Of a stretch of DNA of 64,000 nucleotides, positions 16,383-25,730 are shown piece after piece. Within the stretch, counting starts at the first letter, position 1; the number at the start of each line of letters is the position of its first letter. The position numbers and the translations under genes are program-made. The DNA lies in the NCBI RefSeq assembly GCF_014636865.1, contig NZ_BMER01000001.1:2592718-2656717 (forward strand). Reading direction: 5' to 3'. Source of the stretch: Parapedobacter pyrenivorans. GTDB taxonomy: Bacteria; Bacteroidota; Bacteroidia; Sphingobacteriales; Sphingobacteriaceae. The notes below the pieces were generated by a model that saw only the letters and a list, made by a program, of their open reading frames with translations, did no database searches and had not been told where the DNA came from.

Positions 16383-17837
16383 ATGAAGATAACACATATA
16401 AAATTCATTGCAGTTGCATTGCTATCTGGCAGCTTAATGGTGGGCTGTAGCCGGGAAACCGTCATGCCCGAGCTTGAACGCCCGACGCGCCCAGATACCG
16501 ACGAAGACCTGTTGAAGGACTCTGTATACCATTATACGTATGGGTTTTACCTATGGCAGGCGGACTTGCCGAATTGGTTTGCTGACGTGCGCGGAAATAC
16601 CAAGCGATACAACTCTGCGGACGCTGTATTGGAGACTTTAAAAGGATATGCCCGAGACGATGCCGGTAATGCGTATGACCGATTTAGTTTCCTGGATCGG
16701 TGGGGTACGGTAAATGCAGAAATTCAGCAGGGACTTGCCGGTAGCTTTGGGTTTGATGTGCGATACAACAGTGATACCGACCTTTATGTGAAGAAGGTCG
16801 ATGCCGGTTCACCGGCTTATCAGAAAGGCCTCCGACGCGGCTGGAAAATCCTTAGTATCAATGGTAATAGTGACCTCTCCCCTGCATCTATGGAGCGGGA
16901 TAATTTTACGTTTCTTTTTGGGGCATTGGATGCCGGCAGCATCAGCCTGTTGCTTCGGAAACCGGATGGCGATGAAGTTTCCGTAACCCTCGAGCGTGGA
17001 ACATATCAGCTCCAACCGATATTGAACCAAAAGCGATATGATGTAGCGGGGAAAAAAGTAGGATATTTTGCGTTTGATATTTTTGTATCGACGCTTGATG
17101 ATCGGGGTAACCCAACCTATGTGAAAGACCAGTTGGACAAATTGGTCGCGCAGTTTGAGGCAGATGGCATCCAGGAGTTAATCGTGGACCTGCGGTATAA
17201 TGGGGGAGGTGCAGTGGTAACCGCGGAATACCTATCGAATCTGCTGGTGCCCTCAGCGGTCGGTAACGGCATCATGTACACCAATAAGGTAAATGCGGGA
17301 CTTGACGATTTTTTGCTTGCCAACAACGTCAGGATTGATTTTTCCCCGGTTCATTTCAATAAGAGGAATTCGCTTAATCTAAGCCGGATCTATTTTTTGG
17401 TCACAGAGGGTACGGCCTCTGCAAGTGAATTACTGATCAATAACCTGAGACCACACATCGATGTGAAGCTCATCGGTGAGCATAAGACGTATGGAAAGCC
17501 GGTTGGCTATTTTAACTGGAATATATTGGGGGTTGACCTGTACGCGGTTTCTTTCCAGACCTTCAACGCTGCTGGATATGGCGACTATTTTTCGGGTATG
17601 ACCGTGGACAAGGTGGTGTTTGATGACTTGACCAGGGATTTCGGCGATGCACAGGAAGATATGGTTGCAGAAGCGTTGCATTATGCGAGTCAAGGTGGAT
17701 TTTCATCGGATGGCGCGGGCCTGCAAGCAACGGCACGAATGGGTATTGCGAAGCAAATGTCGGCCCCAATTAATCAAACGCTGGATAGGCACGGAAGGAA
17801 GGGGATGTACAATTTTGGCAAAAAGGCGAACCAATAA
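16383..17837 (+). CDS. Lipoprotein S41 family peptidase
   Basis: A 484-residue protein with a lipoprotein signal peptide (LLSGSLMVGCSRE, lipid-modified Cys at about residue 21). It then has an N-terminal helical region, a PDZ-like domain (about residues 120-205, YVKKVDAGSPAYQKGLRRGWKILSINGN) and the tail-specific protease core. The catalytic Ser is in TEGTASASELLINNL (Ser346) and the Lys region is in GEHKTYGKPVG. S41 enzymes degrade proteins from exposed C-termini; this one would face the periplasm or outer membrane. ATG 16383 is chosen because it gives the signal peptide; the upstream in-frame extension overlaps the HAD gene. Confidence 0.92.
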   Translation: MKITHIKFIAVALLSGSLMVGCSRETVMPELERPTRPDTDEDLLKDSVYHYTYGFYLWQADLPNWFADVRGNTKRYNSADAVLETLKGYARDDAGNAYDRFSFLDRWGTVNAEIQQGLAGSFGFDVRYNSDTDLYVKKVDAGSPAYQKGLRRGWKILSINGNSDLSPASMERDNFTFLFGALDAGSISLLLRKPDGDEVSVTLERGTYQLQPILNQKRYDVAGKKVGYFAFDIFVSTLDDRGNPTYVKDQLDKLVAQFEADGIQELIVDLRYNGGGAVVTAEYLSNLLVPSAVGNGIMYTNKVNAGLDDFLLANNVRIDFSPVHFNKRNSLNLSRIYFLVTEGTASASELLINNLRPHIDVKLIGEHKTYGKPVGYFNWNILGVDLYAVSFQTFNAAGYGDYFSGMTVDKVVFDDLTRDFGDAQEDMVAEALHYASQGGFSSDGAGLQATARMGIAKQMSAPINQTLDRHGRKGMYNFGKKANQ

Positions 17838-17930
17838 AGAACGTTTCGCGGAAGCAACCTGCTTACGTTAAAATTTAGTATATTGCGCTTTCCAACGGCT
17901 GTTGGAACTGGCCATTTAATAAGAAATCTG

Positions 17931-18944
17931 ATGAAGGAAGGCAAACCTGCAACGATAAAGGAAATCGCAAGACGGCTGAAGATTTCACCTTCTACGGTGT
18001 CCCGGGCATTGAATGACCATCCTAGTATTGGGTTGGTAACGACAATGCGTGTCAAAAAAGTCGCCGCTGAAATGAATTATGAACCCAACCAAACCGCTAT
18101 TTTTTTCAAGCAACGTAAAACATTTACCGTGGGCGTGGTACTGCCGAGCCTATCGGAGCCCTTTTTCTCCGCAGCGATCAGCGAAATAGAGAATGTGGCC
18201 AACGAAAGGAATTATACCGTCATCATGGGCCAGTCGCTCGATGATGCCGATCGCGAACTCCGTATCCTGCAGACCCTAAAAACACATCGAGTGGATGGCG
18301 TATTGATGTCGATTGGTAAAAATACCCGAGATTACCCCTTTATCGAACTACTTGAAGCTGCAGGCATTCCCATCGTATTCTTCGACTGCGTACCCGATTT
18401 GAATACCATTAATCGGGTGGTAAGTGATCTCGAAACCGGGATGTTGGAGGCTATCGATATTTTCGTTTCCTGTGGGCACCTTGCGATATCGCTCATCAAT
18501 GGTCCCGTTCTTTTGCCCGCCAGTATCGAGCGCAAGAAAGCGTACCTCAAGGGGCTTAGCAAATGCGGTATTCCGTTTAGGGAAGAATATATCGTGAACA
18601 CAGACCTTACGCCTGAAGGAAATGAGGCCGCCATCTCCCAATTGCTCGCCCTTTCCGACCGACCTTCTGCGGTGGTTTCTTTTAACGATTACGTGGCCTT
18701 GGATGTCATGAAGACCGTCCGTCAAAAGGGGCTTGCACTCAACCAAGATATCCATTTTATCAGTTATGCCAATTACCCGCTCTGGAAGTATATGGAGAAC
18801 CCGCCAATGGCGTCCATAGAGCAATTTCCAGGAGAACAGGGAAAGAAAGCTGCTGAGTTGCTTTTTGAGCTGATTGATGCCGTAGAGCGCCCAGAACCGG
18901 TTAAGGTCGTGTTTAAATCCCGGTTGGTCAACCAAGTATCGTGA
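17931..18944 (+). CDS. LacI family transcriptional regulator
   Basis: A 337-residue regulator with an N-terminal helix-turn-helix and hinge (ATIKEIARRLKISPSTVSRALNDHPSIG, then MNYEPNQTA) and a periplasmic-binding-protein-like effector domain (TVGVVLPSLSEPFFSAAISEIENVANERNY to the C-terminus). ATG 17931 is used because it places the HTH at the N-terminus. No sugar-utilisation genes are adjacent, so the effector and targets are not evident; such regulators in this group often control distant polysaccharide genes or act alone. Confidence 0.93.
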   Translation: MKEGKPATIKEIARRLKISPSTVSRALNDHPSIGLVTTMRVKKVAAEMNYEPNQTAIFFKQRKTFTVGVVLPSLSEPFFSAAISEIENVANERNYTVIMGQSLDDADRELRILQTLKTHRVDGVLMSIGKNTRDYPFIELLEAAGIPIVFFDCVPDLNTINRVVSDLETGMLEAIDIFVSCGHLAISLINGPVLLPASIERKKAYLKGLSKCGIPFREEYIVNTDLTPEGNEAAISQLLALSDRPSAVVSFNDYVALDVMKTVRQKGLALNQDIHFISYANYPLWKYMENPPMASIEQFPGEQGKKAAELLFELIDAVERPEPVKVVFKSRLVNQVS

Positions 18945-19024
18945 CCGCCCCTGCTTCGGGAACCGATGGCAGGCATTAAGCTGCAAGCATATCACATACA
19001 GCCTAATACCTGCTATTTCGTGCT

Positions 19025-20413
19025 TTACAAGTGTATCACTTCGCCGTACGCATCTGCGGCAGCTTCCATAATGGCTTCGCTCATGGTGGGGTGCGGGTGT
19101 ATGGCTTTGATTATTTCATGGCCAGTGGTTTCCAGCTTACGTGCCACCACCACTTCGCCAATCATCTCAGTAACATTAGCACCAATCATATGGGCGCCAA
19201 GAAACTCGCCGTATTTGGCGTCAAAGATAACCTTTACAAAGCCATCCTTCGCTCCGGCAGCACTGGCCTTGCCCGATGCGGAAAAAGGGAATTTGCCTAC
19301 TTTGACGTCATATCCAGCATCCCGAGCGGCTTTCTCGGTGTACCCAACCGATGCGATCTCCGGAGCGCAATACGTGCAACCTGGTATGTTATTGTAGTCA
19401 ATTGGCGATACCTCCATCCCTTTAATCTTCTCCACGCAGGTGATGCCTTCGGCAGACGCTACGTGTGCCAATGCCTGGCCTTTCACAATGTCGCCAATGG
19501 CATAAACGCCCTCAATATTGGTTTTATAGAAATCGTCGACCAACACGCGACCCTTGTCCGTCTTAACGCCTACTTCTTCCAAGCCAATGCCCTCGATATT
19601 GGGTGCGATACCTACAGCCGACAAAACGGTCTCTGCTTCAATGGTTTCGGTGCCCTTTGCTGTTTTGATTTGTACCTTGCACTGTTTGCCTGAAGTATCG
19701 ACAGACTGTACTTCGGCGCTGGTGAGGATGCTTATCCCGGCCTTTTTAAGGCTACGCTCCAATTGTTTGGATACCTCCTCATCTTCCACAGGTACAACGC
19801 GATCGAGGTACTCGACGACGGTAACCTTGGTGCCAATGGCATTGTAGAAATATGCGAATTCAACGCCGATGGCACCGGATCCAACAACGACAATGGATTC
19901 AGGCTGCTTCTCAAGGTTCATCGCCTGGCGATATCCGATGATCCGTTTACCATCTTGATTAAGGTTGGGCAGCTCGCGTGAGCGGGCACCAGTGGCTAAT
20001 ATCGTATGCTTTGCACTGTATGTTTTAGTTGCGCCATCGCTGTCTTTTACTTCTACCTTCCCGCCTTTCGCGATTTTGGCAGTGCCCATGATCACATCGA
20101 TCTTGTTCTTTTTCATCAGGAACTGGATTCCCTTGCTCATGCCTTCAGCCACTCCGCGACTACGCTTAACAATGGCGCTAAAATCTGCTTCGCCACCGCT
20201 TACTTTTATGCCATAATCTTCAGCATGATTGAGGTATTCAAATACCTGAGCGCTTTTAAGCAGTGCTTTGGTGGGGATACATCCCCAATTGAGGCAGATG
20301 CCCCCCAAGGATTCCCGTTCTACAATGGCCGTCTTAAAACCAAGTTGGGAAGCCCGAATGGCTGCTACATAACCCCCTGGTCCGCTTCCGATTACAATGA
20401 TGTCGTAGTTCAT
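19025..20413 (-). CDS. lpdA: Dihydrolipoamide dehydrogenase (E3), copy 1
   Basis: A 462-residue FAD/NAD flavoprotein that reoxidises dihydrolipoamide in 2-oxoacid dehydrogenase complexes. It has the FAD-binding GSGPGGYVAAIRASQLG, the redox-active disulfide GGICLNWGCIPTKALL, the NAD-binding GSGAIGVEFAYFY and the C-terminal HPHPTMSEAIMEA active-site His-Glu region. The promoter-like TAAGTTTG lies at 20482-20489 on the minus strand. A second, clearly different lpd copy is encoded 0.9 kb upstream on the same strand; this one, with NWGCIPTK, resembles the E3 used by pyruvate or branched-chain complexes. No E1/E2 genes are in the window. Confidence 0.95.
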   Translation of the reverse strand: MNYDIIVIGSGPGGYVAAIRASQLGFKTAIVERESLGGICLNWGCIPTKALLKSAQVFEYLNHAEDYGIKVSGGEADFSAIVKRSRGVAEGMSKGIQFLMKKNKIDVIMGTAKIAKGGKVEVKDSDGATKTYSAKHTILATGARSRELPNLNQDGKRIIGYRQAMNLEKQPESIVVVGSGAIGVEFAYFYNAIGTKVTVVEYLDRVVPVEDEEVSKQLERSLKKAGISILTSAEVQSVDTSGKQCKVQIKTAKGTETIEAETVLSAVGIAPNIEGIGLEEVGVKTDKGRVLVDDFYKTNIEGVYAIGDIVKGQALAHVASAEGITCVEKIKGMEVSPIDYNNIPGCTYCAPEIASVGYTEKAARDAGYDVKVGKFPFSASGKASAAGAKDGFVKVIFDAKYGEFLGAHMIGANVTEMIGEVVVARKLETTGHEIIKAIHPHPTMSEAIMEAAADAYGEVIHL

Positions 20414-20481
20414 ATACCGATACTGTTTCTTAAGATTGATTCATCGTTTCTGTCGCTGCTCCGAACATGCCGGGGCGGCTA

Positions 20482-20489
20482 CAAACTTA
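20482..20489 (-). promoter_or_regulatory. -7 box of first lpd gene
   Basis: Minus-strand TAAGTTTG matches TAnnTTTG and lies about 70 bases upstream of the lpd start at 20413, giving a normal-length leader. No other element was recognised in this divergent gap. Confidence 0.45.
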
Positions 20490-20596
20490 CATATTTTTTT
20501 ATTAACTACCCCAACGGTCACAATTCAGTCAAACCCGGTACGGTAGCGACTACGGGTTCGATAATTTGCCTAACTTGCCGCTCCAAATCGTTAATC

Positions 20597-20899
20597 ATGA
20601 GTACGAATAAACAATTCCTGAACTGGTTTCGAAACATCGCCCTTATAGAGGGAATATCCATGGTGGTGTTGGTCACGTTTTCTGTGTTAAAGCGCACCAC
20701 CGACTACGAGTGGGCCTTACTAGGGGTCAAGTATATCGGTTGGGCCCATGGTATCCTATTCATTGCATACGTATATCTGTTGTGGGCATGTGCGGACAAG
20801 TACAAATGGAAATTTGGCCGTGTTGTGCTGTTCTTTGTAGCCTCTTTGCTTCCATTTGCGCCATTTTTTGTAGAGCGGAAATTGCGACACGAAGGGTAA
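20597..20899 (+). CDS. DUF3817 integral membrane protein
   Basis: A 100-residue protein with three hydrophobic segments (about residues 15-32, 44-64 and 76-92). The pattern FRNIALIEGISMVVLVTFSVLKR, then GWAHGILFIAYVYLLW, matches DUF3817, a family of small membrane proteins of unknown function. ATG 20597 is chosen; the same frame extends far upstream through the lpd gene on the other strand, but that extension is a shadow. It converges on the thioesterase gene with one base between the stops. Confidence 0.8.
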   Translation: MSTNKQFLNWFRNIALIEGISMVVLVTFSVLKRTTDYEWALLGVKYIGWAHGILFIAYVYLLWACADKYKWKFGRVVLFFVASLLPFAPFFVERKLRHEG

Positions 20900-20900
20900 G

Positions 20901-21290
20901 TTATGGCTTGTCGCCCGCAAAGGCATAGGTAATCTCCGTTTTGCCGTGCGGTGCCGGGTTGCCATCACGATCCAGATTTACAAATACCAGTTTGTCTATG
21001 GTCAGGATGCTTTTCCGCGTAATCTTATTGCGTACCTGACAGGTAAGCGTAATGGATGTACGCCCGAAATGCGTAGCGGTGATGCCGAGTTCAATGATAT
21101 CACCCTGTGTGGCCGAACTTACAAAGTTGATTTCGGATATAAACTTGGTTACCACAAGCGGGTTTCCCAATTGTACGATGGCGTAGATAACGGCCTCTTC
21201 GTCAATCCAGCGGAGCAAGGTGCCACCAAACAAAGACCCATTAGGATTGAGGTCCTCCGGTTTGACCCATTTGCGAGTATGGAAATTCAT
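20901..21290 (-). CDS. Hotdog-fold acyl-CoA thioesterase (YciA-like)
   Basis: A 129-residue protein with the hotdog-fold pattern of acyl-CoA thioesterases: DLNPNGSLFGGTLLRWIDEEAVIYAI, in which the N-G-x-x-F-G-G region precedes the catalytic Asp on the long helix, and the later GDIIELGITATHFGRTSITLTCQVRN strands. Such enzymes hydrolyse fatty acyl-CoAs. It starts eight bases after the second lpd stop on the same strand, so it is probably co-transcribed with that gene; the functional link is unclear. Confidence 0.88.
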   Translation of the reverse strand: MNFHTRKWVKPEDLNPNGSLFGGTLLRWIDEEAVIYAIVQLGNPLVVTKFISEINFVSSATQGDIIELGITATHFGRTSITLTCQVRNKITRKSILTIDKLVFVNLDRDGNPAPHGKTEITYAFAGDKP

Positions 21291-21298
21291 ATGCTTTT

Positions 21299-22705
21299 TT
21301 ACATATGGATGGCACGGTTTGCCGTTGCAGCAAGCGATGCTTCCCTGAATGCTTCAGTATAGGTGGGATGAGCGTGGCAAATCCGGGCAATGTCTTCGGC
21401 CGAGGCTCTGTACTCCATTGCCACCGTCGCTTCGGCGATCATATCTGCGGCTCGGGGACCAATCATGTGTACCCCCAATACTTCGTCGGTATTTGCATCG
21501 GCCAGCACCTTCACGAAGCCATCAGTGTCACCGCTGGCCTTGGCACGGCCGCTCGCCTTAAACGGGAACGAACCTGTCTTATACTTCAAGCCTGCTTCTT
21601 TTAGCTGTTCTTCGGTTTTGCCTACGCTGGCTACTTCCGGCCAGGTATACACCACACCGGGAATCAGGTTGTAGTCGACGTGCGGTTTCTGCCCAGCGAT
21701 AAGCTCGGCAACGAAAACCCCTTCGTCTTCAGCCTTATGGGCTAGCATGGCCCCCTTGATGACGTCACCAATGGCATACACCCCCTGCACCGGGGTTTCT
21801 AGGTGTTCATTTACGGGTATTTTCTTTCCCCGCTCTTCCAGCGTGATGCCAATATTTTCCAAGCCTAGCCCTTCGGTATAAGCGGTGCGGCCCACGGCCA
21901 CAATGCAATAATCGCCTTCCCATTTTACCGCTTCCCCTTTGGTATTTTCTGCAGCGACTGTTACTTTTTTTCCTTTGGTAGTCGCGCCGGTCACCTTGTG
22001 TCCAAGGTAGAATTCCATGCCAAGTGTTTTCTTCAATACGCGTTGCAGTTCCTTGCCGAGTCCTCCATCCATGGTTGGAATAATAGTCTTTTCGTACTCT
22101 ACAACAGACACCTTTGCCCCCAAGCGCGCATATACCGAACCGAGTTCCAGACCGATAACACCACCACCGATAACAATGAGGTGTTTAGGGATCTCGGTCA
22201 ATGTCAAGGCTTCCGTAGACGTAATAACCCTTTTCTTATCAATCGGGAGGAATGGTAAGGAGGTGGGCTTAGACCCCGAAGCGATAATGACATGTTTGCC
22301 GGTAATCTGTTCGGCTTTTCCGTCTGCTTTGGTCACCTTAATGGTGTTTTTGTCGACGAATGAACCAACACCGATGAAGCTGTCTATTTTATTCTTTTTG
22401 AAGAGGAATTCGATGCCGGCTACATTTTGGGCAATGACATCATCCTTTCGAGCTATCATTTGCTTCATGTCTACCGCGAGCTCACTTAGGTTAATGCCGT
22501 GTGCCGTGAAGTGGTGGGCAGCATTGTGATAATGTTCCGAAGAATCCAGCAACGCCTTGGAAGGAATACATCCTACATTTAGGCAAGTGCCTCCGAAAGT
22601 GTCGTATTTTTCTATAACGGCTGTTTTCAAGCCCAATTGTGCGCAGCGAATGGCGGCTACGTAGCCTCCGGGCCCGCTACCAATTACAATGACGTCGTAT
22701 TGCAT
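21299..22705 (-). CDS. lpdA: Dihydrolipoamide dehydrogenase (E3), copy 2
   Basis: A 468-residue paralogue of the lpd gene at 19025. It has FAD-binding GSGPGGYVAAIRCAQLG, the redox disulfide GGTCLNVGCIPSKALL, NAD-binding GGGVIGLELGSVYARLG and the C-terminal CHAHPTYTEAFREA with the active-site His. The NVGCIPSK version and the C-terminus are those of the E3 most often serving 2-oxoglutarate dehydrogenase. A consensus TACCTTTG lies upstream at 22738-22745. The two copies are diverged throughout, so this is not a recent duplication. Confidence 0.95.
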   Translation of the reverse strand: MQYDVIVIGSGPGGYVAAIRCAQLGLKTAVIEKYDTFGGTCLNVGCIPSKALLDSSEHYHNAAHHFTAHGINLSELAVDMKQMIARKDDVIAQNVAGIEFLFKKNKIDSFIGVGSFVDKNTIKVTKADGKAEQITGKHVIIASGSKPTSLPFLPIDKKRVITSTEALTLTEIPKHLIVIGGGVIGLELGSVYARLGAKVSVVEYEKTIIPTMDGGLGKELQRVLKKTLGMEFYLGHKVTGATTKGKKVTVAAENTKGEAVKWEGDYCIVAVGRTAYTEGLGLENIGITLEERGKKIPVNEHLETPVQGVYAIGDVIKGAMLAHKAEDEGVFVAELIAGQKPHVDYNLIPGVVYTWPEVASVGKTEEQLKEAGLKYKTGSFPFKASGRAKASGDTDGFVKVLADANTDEVLGVHMIGPRAADMIAEATVAMEYRASAEDIARICHAHPTYTEAFREASLAATANRAIHM

Positions 22706-22737
22706 GTTGTGTAATGAAATTAGTCAATTCGATGACC

Positions 22738-22745
22738 CAAAGGTA
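22738..22745 (-). promoter_or_regulatory. -7 box of second lpd gene
   Basis: Minus-strand TACCTTTG is an exact TAnnTTTG match, about 33 bases upstream of the lpd ATG at 22705, so this transcript has an ordinary short leader. Confidence 0.6.
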
Positions 22746-22775
22746 CATATTATTACACTGGGGTGGAAACGGAAC

Positions 22776-22805
22776 AAAAAAAAGACAGCCGTTTGACTGT
22801 CTTTT
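22776..22805 (-). terminator. Rho-independent terminator after azurin-like gene
   Basis: On the minus strand AAAGACAG pairs with CTGTCTTT across an eight-base loop, followed by a run of T. It lies about 25 bases past the azurin-like stop and separates it from the lpd promoter. Confidence 0.8.
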
Positions 22806-22829
22806 CCGTAATCGCTTGCGGAGAATTTC

Positions 22830-23363
22830 TTATTCGGCTACGATTTTTCCCTGCATGACACCGTAGTGGCCAGGGAAACTGCAAAGGAAAGGATATACGC
22901 CTTTTTCCTCCAATGTGAATTCAATGGCATCCGTTTCGCCGGGGCCAAGTAGTTTGGTGTGGGCGATGATGGACGATGCGAAGGTAACCGGTATGTATTC
23001 GGTATCGACGGCCTTGATGGCTTCGCCACCTAAAGCGGGTAGGTCGGTTCCAGGTTGTACCACAACGACATTGTGGCCCATGGATTCCTTGGGCATCTCG
23101 CCAGCATTTTTAAATGTCAGTTTTATCGGTTGTCCAGCCTTGACCCGGAAAAGTGTCTTATTGTATTGCATCAAATCATTACCTTCCAGAGCCACCTCAT
23201 TACTCACGGCAACATCTTCCAAACCGGGTATATCTACCGCAGGTGCTTGTTGCTCGGTCGTTGCCGCTGCTGTTTCAGTCGACTCTTCACTTTTCTGGTT
23301 GCCACCGCAGGCAGCGATAAAAACTGCGCCCGCTACCACGGGGACTAAAAAAATTTTTTTCAT
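22830..23363 (-). CDS. Azurin/auracyanin-like blue copper lipoprotein
   Basis: A 177-residue protein with a lipobox (GAVFIAACGG, Cys19), a low-complexity linker, and a cupredoxin domain from about residue 50. The type-1 copper ligands expected of azurin are present: His97 in SMGHNVVVV, then Cys161, His166 and Met170 in CSFPGHYGVM. It should carry electrons on the periplasmic side, tethered by lipid. A consensus -7 box TACCTTTG lies at 23435-23442 on the minus strand. No oxidase or reductase partner is adjacent. Confidence 0.92.
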   Translation of the reverse strand: MKKIFLVPVVAGAVFIAACGGNQKSEESTETAAATTEQQAPAVDIPGLEDVAVSNEVALEGNDLMQYNKTLFRVKAGQPIKLTFKNAGEMPKESMGHNVVVVQPGTDLPALGGEAIKAVDTEYIPVTFASSIIAHTKLLGPGETDAIEFTLEEKGVYPFLCSFPGHYGVMQGKIVAE

Positions 23364-23434
23364 TTGTGTTTAAAATCTAATTTGTCAGATTATCCAATAT
23401 AGCAACAGTGTAAGTATGCTGTTTGTTTGCGCTT

Positions 23435-23442
23435 CAAAGGTA
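23435..23442 (-). promoter_or_regulatory. -7 box of azurin-like gene
   Basis: Minus-strand TACCTTTG matches TAnnTTTG exactly and lies 72 bases upstream of the azurin-like start, giving a longer leader than most genes in this window. Confidence 0.5.
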
Positions 23443-23496
23443 GCTGAATTTGGAAAGGAACAAAAACGCATTTATCATTGAAATGTAAATTTAGTA

Positions 23497-25110
23497 TTAC
23501 GAATTGGTTTTATCTTTGGCCTGCGTCAACGTTTTGATGATTTGGTACAAGGATACGGGATCGAAGGGCTTCCCCACCACGGCGTCGGCACCGGCGGCGT
23601 ACGCCGCCTGCTGTTCCCGTTGAAGCACCGAAGCCGAAATGGAGATGATGGGGACATTTCGGATGTGTTCACGCTGGTCGTTCCTGATTGCTCGAATGGC
23701 GTCAAATCCACTCATCACGGGCATGTGTGCGTCCATGAGAATAAGGCTATAGCTTATGTTTTCTACTTTGTCAAGCGCTTCTTTTCCGTTTTTTACCGTA
23801 TCCACGGTAATCCCCCAGGTGTTGAGCATATGGGTGACCATGAAACTGTTTAATTCGTTGTCTTCAGCCAGAAGGATACGGATGCCGTCGAGCATTGGCA
23901 AATCCGTATATTGTTTTTTGTCCGACTTGGGTGCGGCTTCGGAAGCTTCTTCGTCAAACCAACATTGGAATACGAATTCACTGCCCATACCCAATTCACT
24001 GTAAGCGTGGATTTGTCCCTGGTGCAGGTTCACCAGTCGCTTTACAATCGCTAACCCCAGTCCGGTGCCGCCGAAACGCTTTGTAATGCCCTCTTCTCCC
24101 TGTTCAAACGAATGGAAGATTTTGTCGATTGCGTTGCTGTTAATACCGATGCCCGTATCTTTTACTGAAAATTGGATATGAACCCGTTGTTTCGATCGCT
24201 TCAGTAATTTTGTTTCCAATGTCACGCTTCCTTCCTCCGTGAATTTAATGCCATTTGAAATCAAATTACTCAGTATCTGGGTCAATCGTAGGGAGTCTGC
24301 AAGGATATGTTTGGGTAGCTTGTCGTCGTTAACAGCGTGAAAGGTTATGCCCTTCTGCTCGGCTTTGTAAGTGAATAGTTTGGTAAGCTCTTTAATGACT
24401 CCGGCAAGCGAGGTTTTGGCAAAGTCCAATCGCATTTTTCCCGAATCGATCTTAGAGAGATCCAAAATGTCATTGATGATGAGCAATAGTTGCTGTGAGG
24501 CATTTTCGAGGTAATCCAGCCACTCGGATTGTTCTTCATTGAGCGGCGAATTCCGAAGCATGGTGGTGATTCCCGTAATACCATTAATGGGGGTCCGGAT
24601 CTCATGACTCATGTTGGCGAGAAAATTCTCCTTTGATTTACGAGCCAGGTCCGCTTCTTTTTTGGCCTTGACCAATTCCATGTGAGACCGTTCCAGCTCT
24701 TCGTTTTTCCGCTTAAGTTCCCGTTGAATGTATACTTGTTGCATAAACGATTTGACCTTGGCCACGGTGATATCCGGGTTAAGGGGTTTATACAGGTAGT
24801 CAATCGCCCCGCTATGTAGCCCTTTAAGTAAGAATTTATCTTCTTTGGATATGGCAGTAACCATAATGACCATGATCTGCCACGTTTTTGGGTTGCTTTG
24901 TAATAGGGAAACGAACTCAAACCCGTTGATTTCGGGCATCTGGACATCTACCAGCGCGATGGCAATATCTTGGTTCCAACAATAGCGAAGCGCTTCGTTG
25001 GGTGAAGTACTTCCCCAAATATCAAGATTGTCCACGTCTGCTAACAATGCCTTTAGACTCAATACGTTCTCCTCTTTGTCGTCTACGATGACTAACTTCA
25101 ATTTCTCCAT
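23497..25110 (-). CDS. Soluble hybrid histidine kinase, REC-HisKA-HATPase-REC
   Basis: A 537-residue protein without membrane helices. A receiver domain (residues 1-125, phospho-acceptor Asp55 in ALVDVQMPEINGF, Lys in YLYKPLNP) is joined by a coiled coil (about 126-165) to a HisKA domain with His169 in NMSHEIRTPINGI. The ATPase domain has SNGIKFTEEG, VKDTGIGI and GGTGLGLAI. A second receiver (about 408-530) has Asp460 in LILMDAHMPVMSGF. It starts two bases after the CheB stop, so it belongs to the cheR-cheB operon. Input probably comes through the N-terminal receiver, perhaps from the larger hybrid kinase upstream. Confidence 0.93.
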   Translation of the reverse strand: MEKLKLVIVDDKEENVLSLKALLADVDNLDIWGSTSPNEALRYCWNQDIAIALVDVQMPEINGFEFVSLLQSNPKTWQIMVIMVTAISKEDKFLLKGLHSGAIDYLYKPLNPDITVAKVKSFMQQVYIQRELKRKNEELERSHMELVKAKKEADLARKSKENFLANMSHEIRTPINGITGITTMLRNSPLNEEQSEWLDYLENASQQLLLIINDILDLSKIDSGKMRLDFAKTSLAGVIKELTKLFTYKAEQKGITFHAVNDDKLPKHILADSLRLTQILSNLISNGIKFTEEGSVTLETKLLKRSKQRVHIQFSVKDTGIGINSNAIDKIFHSFEQGEEGITKRFGGTGLGLAIVKRLVNLHQGQIHAYSELGMGSEFVFQCWFDEEASEAAPKSDKKQYTDLPMLDGIRILLAEDNELNSFMVTHMLNTWGITVDTVKNGKEALDKVENISYSLILMDAHMPVMSGFDAIRAIRNDQREHIRNVPIISISASVLQREQQAAYAAGADAVVGKPFDPVSLYQIIKTLTQAKDKTNS

Positions 25111-25112
25111 GG

Positions 25113-25730
25113 CTAATCTCTTCTCAAAATATAGTTGTTCAATTGGCGGCTGAATGTTAAAAGTTCATCGTTCTTAAGGATGACGTCTACCACACCCAGT
25201 GCGATAGCGGATGCGGGCATCGTTGCAATTTCCGCCTGCTCGGGGTGTTGTGCAATACATAGCCCGCCCGCCTGATGGATGGATTGCATGCCTTTTGCGC
25301 CATCTTGGTTTGCCCCAGATAGCAAGATTGCTGCCGTGGATGCTCCGTATACATCAGAAACACTTTGCATCGTCACATCGATAGACGGCCTGCAAAAATT
25401 TACAGGTTCCGAAACGTCCAAAGACATGCTGTGATCGGGCTCCATTAATAAATGGTATCCGGCCGGCGCAAAATATGCCGTTGCCGGTTTAACATACTCT
25501 TTCTCTTCGGCCATCTTGACGACGATCCGACATTTATCGGATAAGCTTGTTTCGATATTGGTTTCATATTTGGCATTCCGGTGAATAATCACCAAGACTC
25601 CTATAGAAAGGTTTTCTGGTAGTACTTGTAACATATTTAACAAGACCTTAAACCCGCCTGCAGAACAGGCCAATACGAGTACTTCAATCCGTTGAAGTTT
25701 GCTGGCGATATGTGGGCTTAACTTAAGCAA
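25113..25730 (-). CDS. cheB: Stand-alone CheB-type protein-glutamate methylesterase
   Basis: A 205-residue CheB methylesterase domain without the usual receiver domain. The catalytic triad is visible: Ser23 in ACSAGGF, His50 in VIIHRN and Asp143 in SGANQDGAKG. CheB normally removes methyl groups from chemoreceptors, but no chemoreceptor, CheA or CheW is in the window. The start is probably the TTG at 25730, which overlaps the cheR stop by eight bases; no ATG lies near the expected N-terminus. Confidence 0.88.
   Translation of the reverse strand: MLKLSPHIASKLQRIEVLVLACSAGGFKVLLNMLQVLPENLSIGVLVIIHRNAKYETNIETSLSDKCRIVVKMAEEKEYVKPATAYFAPAGYHLLMEPDHSMSLDVSEPVNFCRPSIDVTMQSVSDVYGASTAAILLSGANQDGAKGMQSIHQAGGLCIAQHPEQAEIATMPASAIALGVVDVILKNDELLTFSRQLNNYILRRD

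Noticed and set aside
20006-20596. N-terminal extension of the DUF3817 frame
   Set aside because: The extension is antisense to lpd; the family begins at the ATG at 20597.
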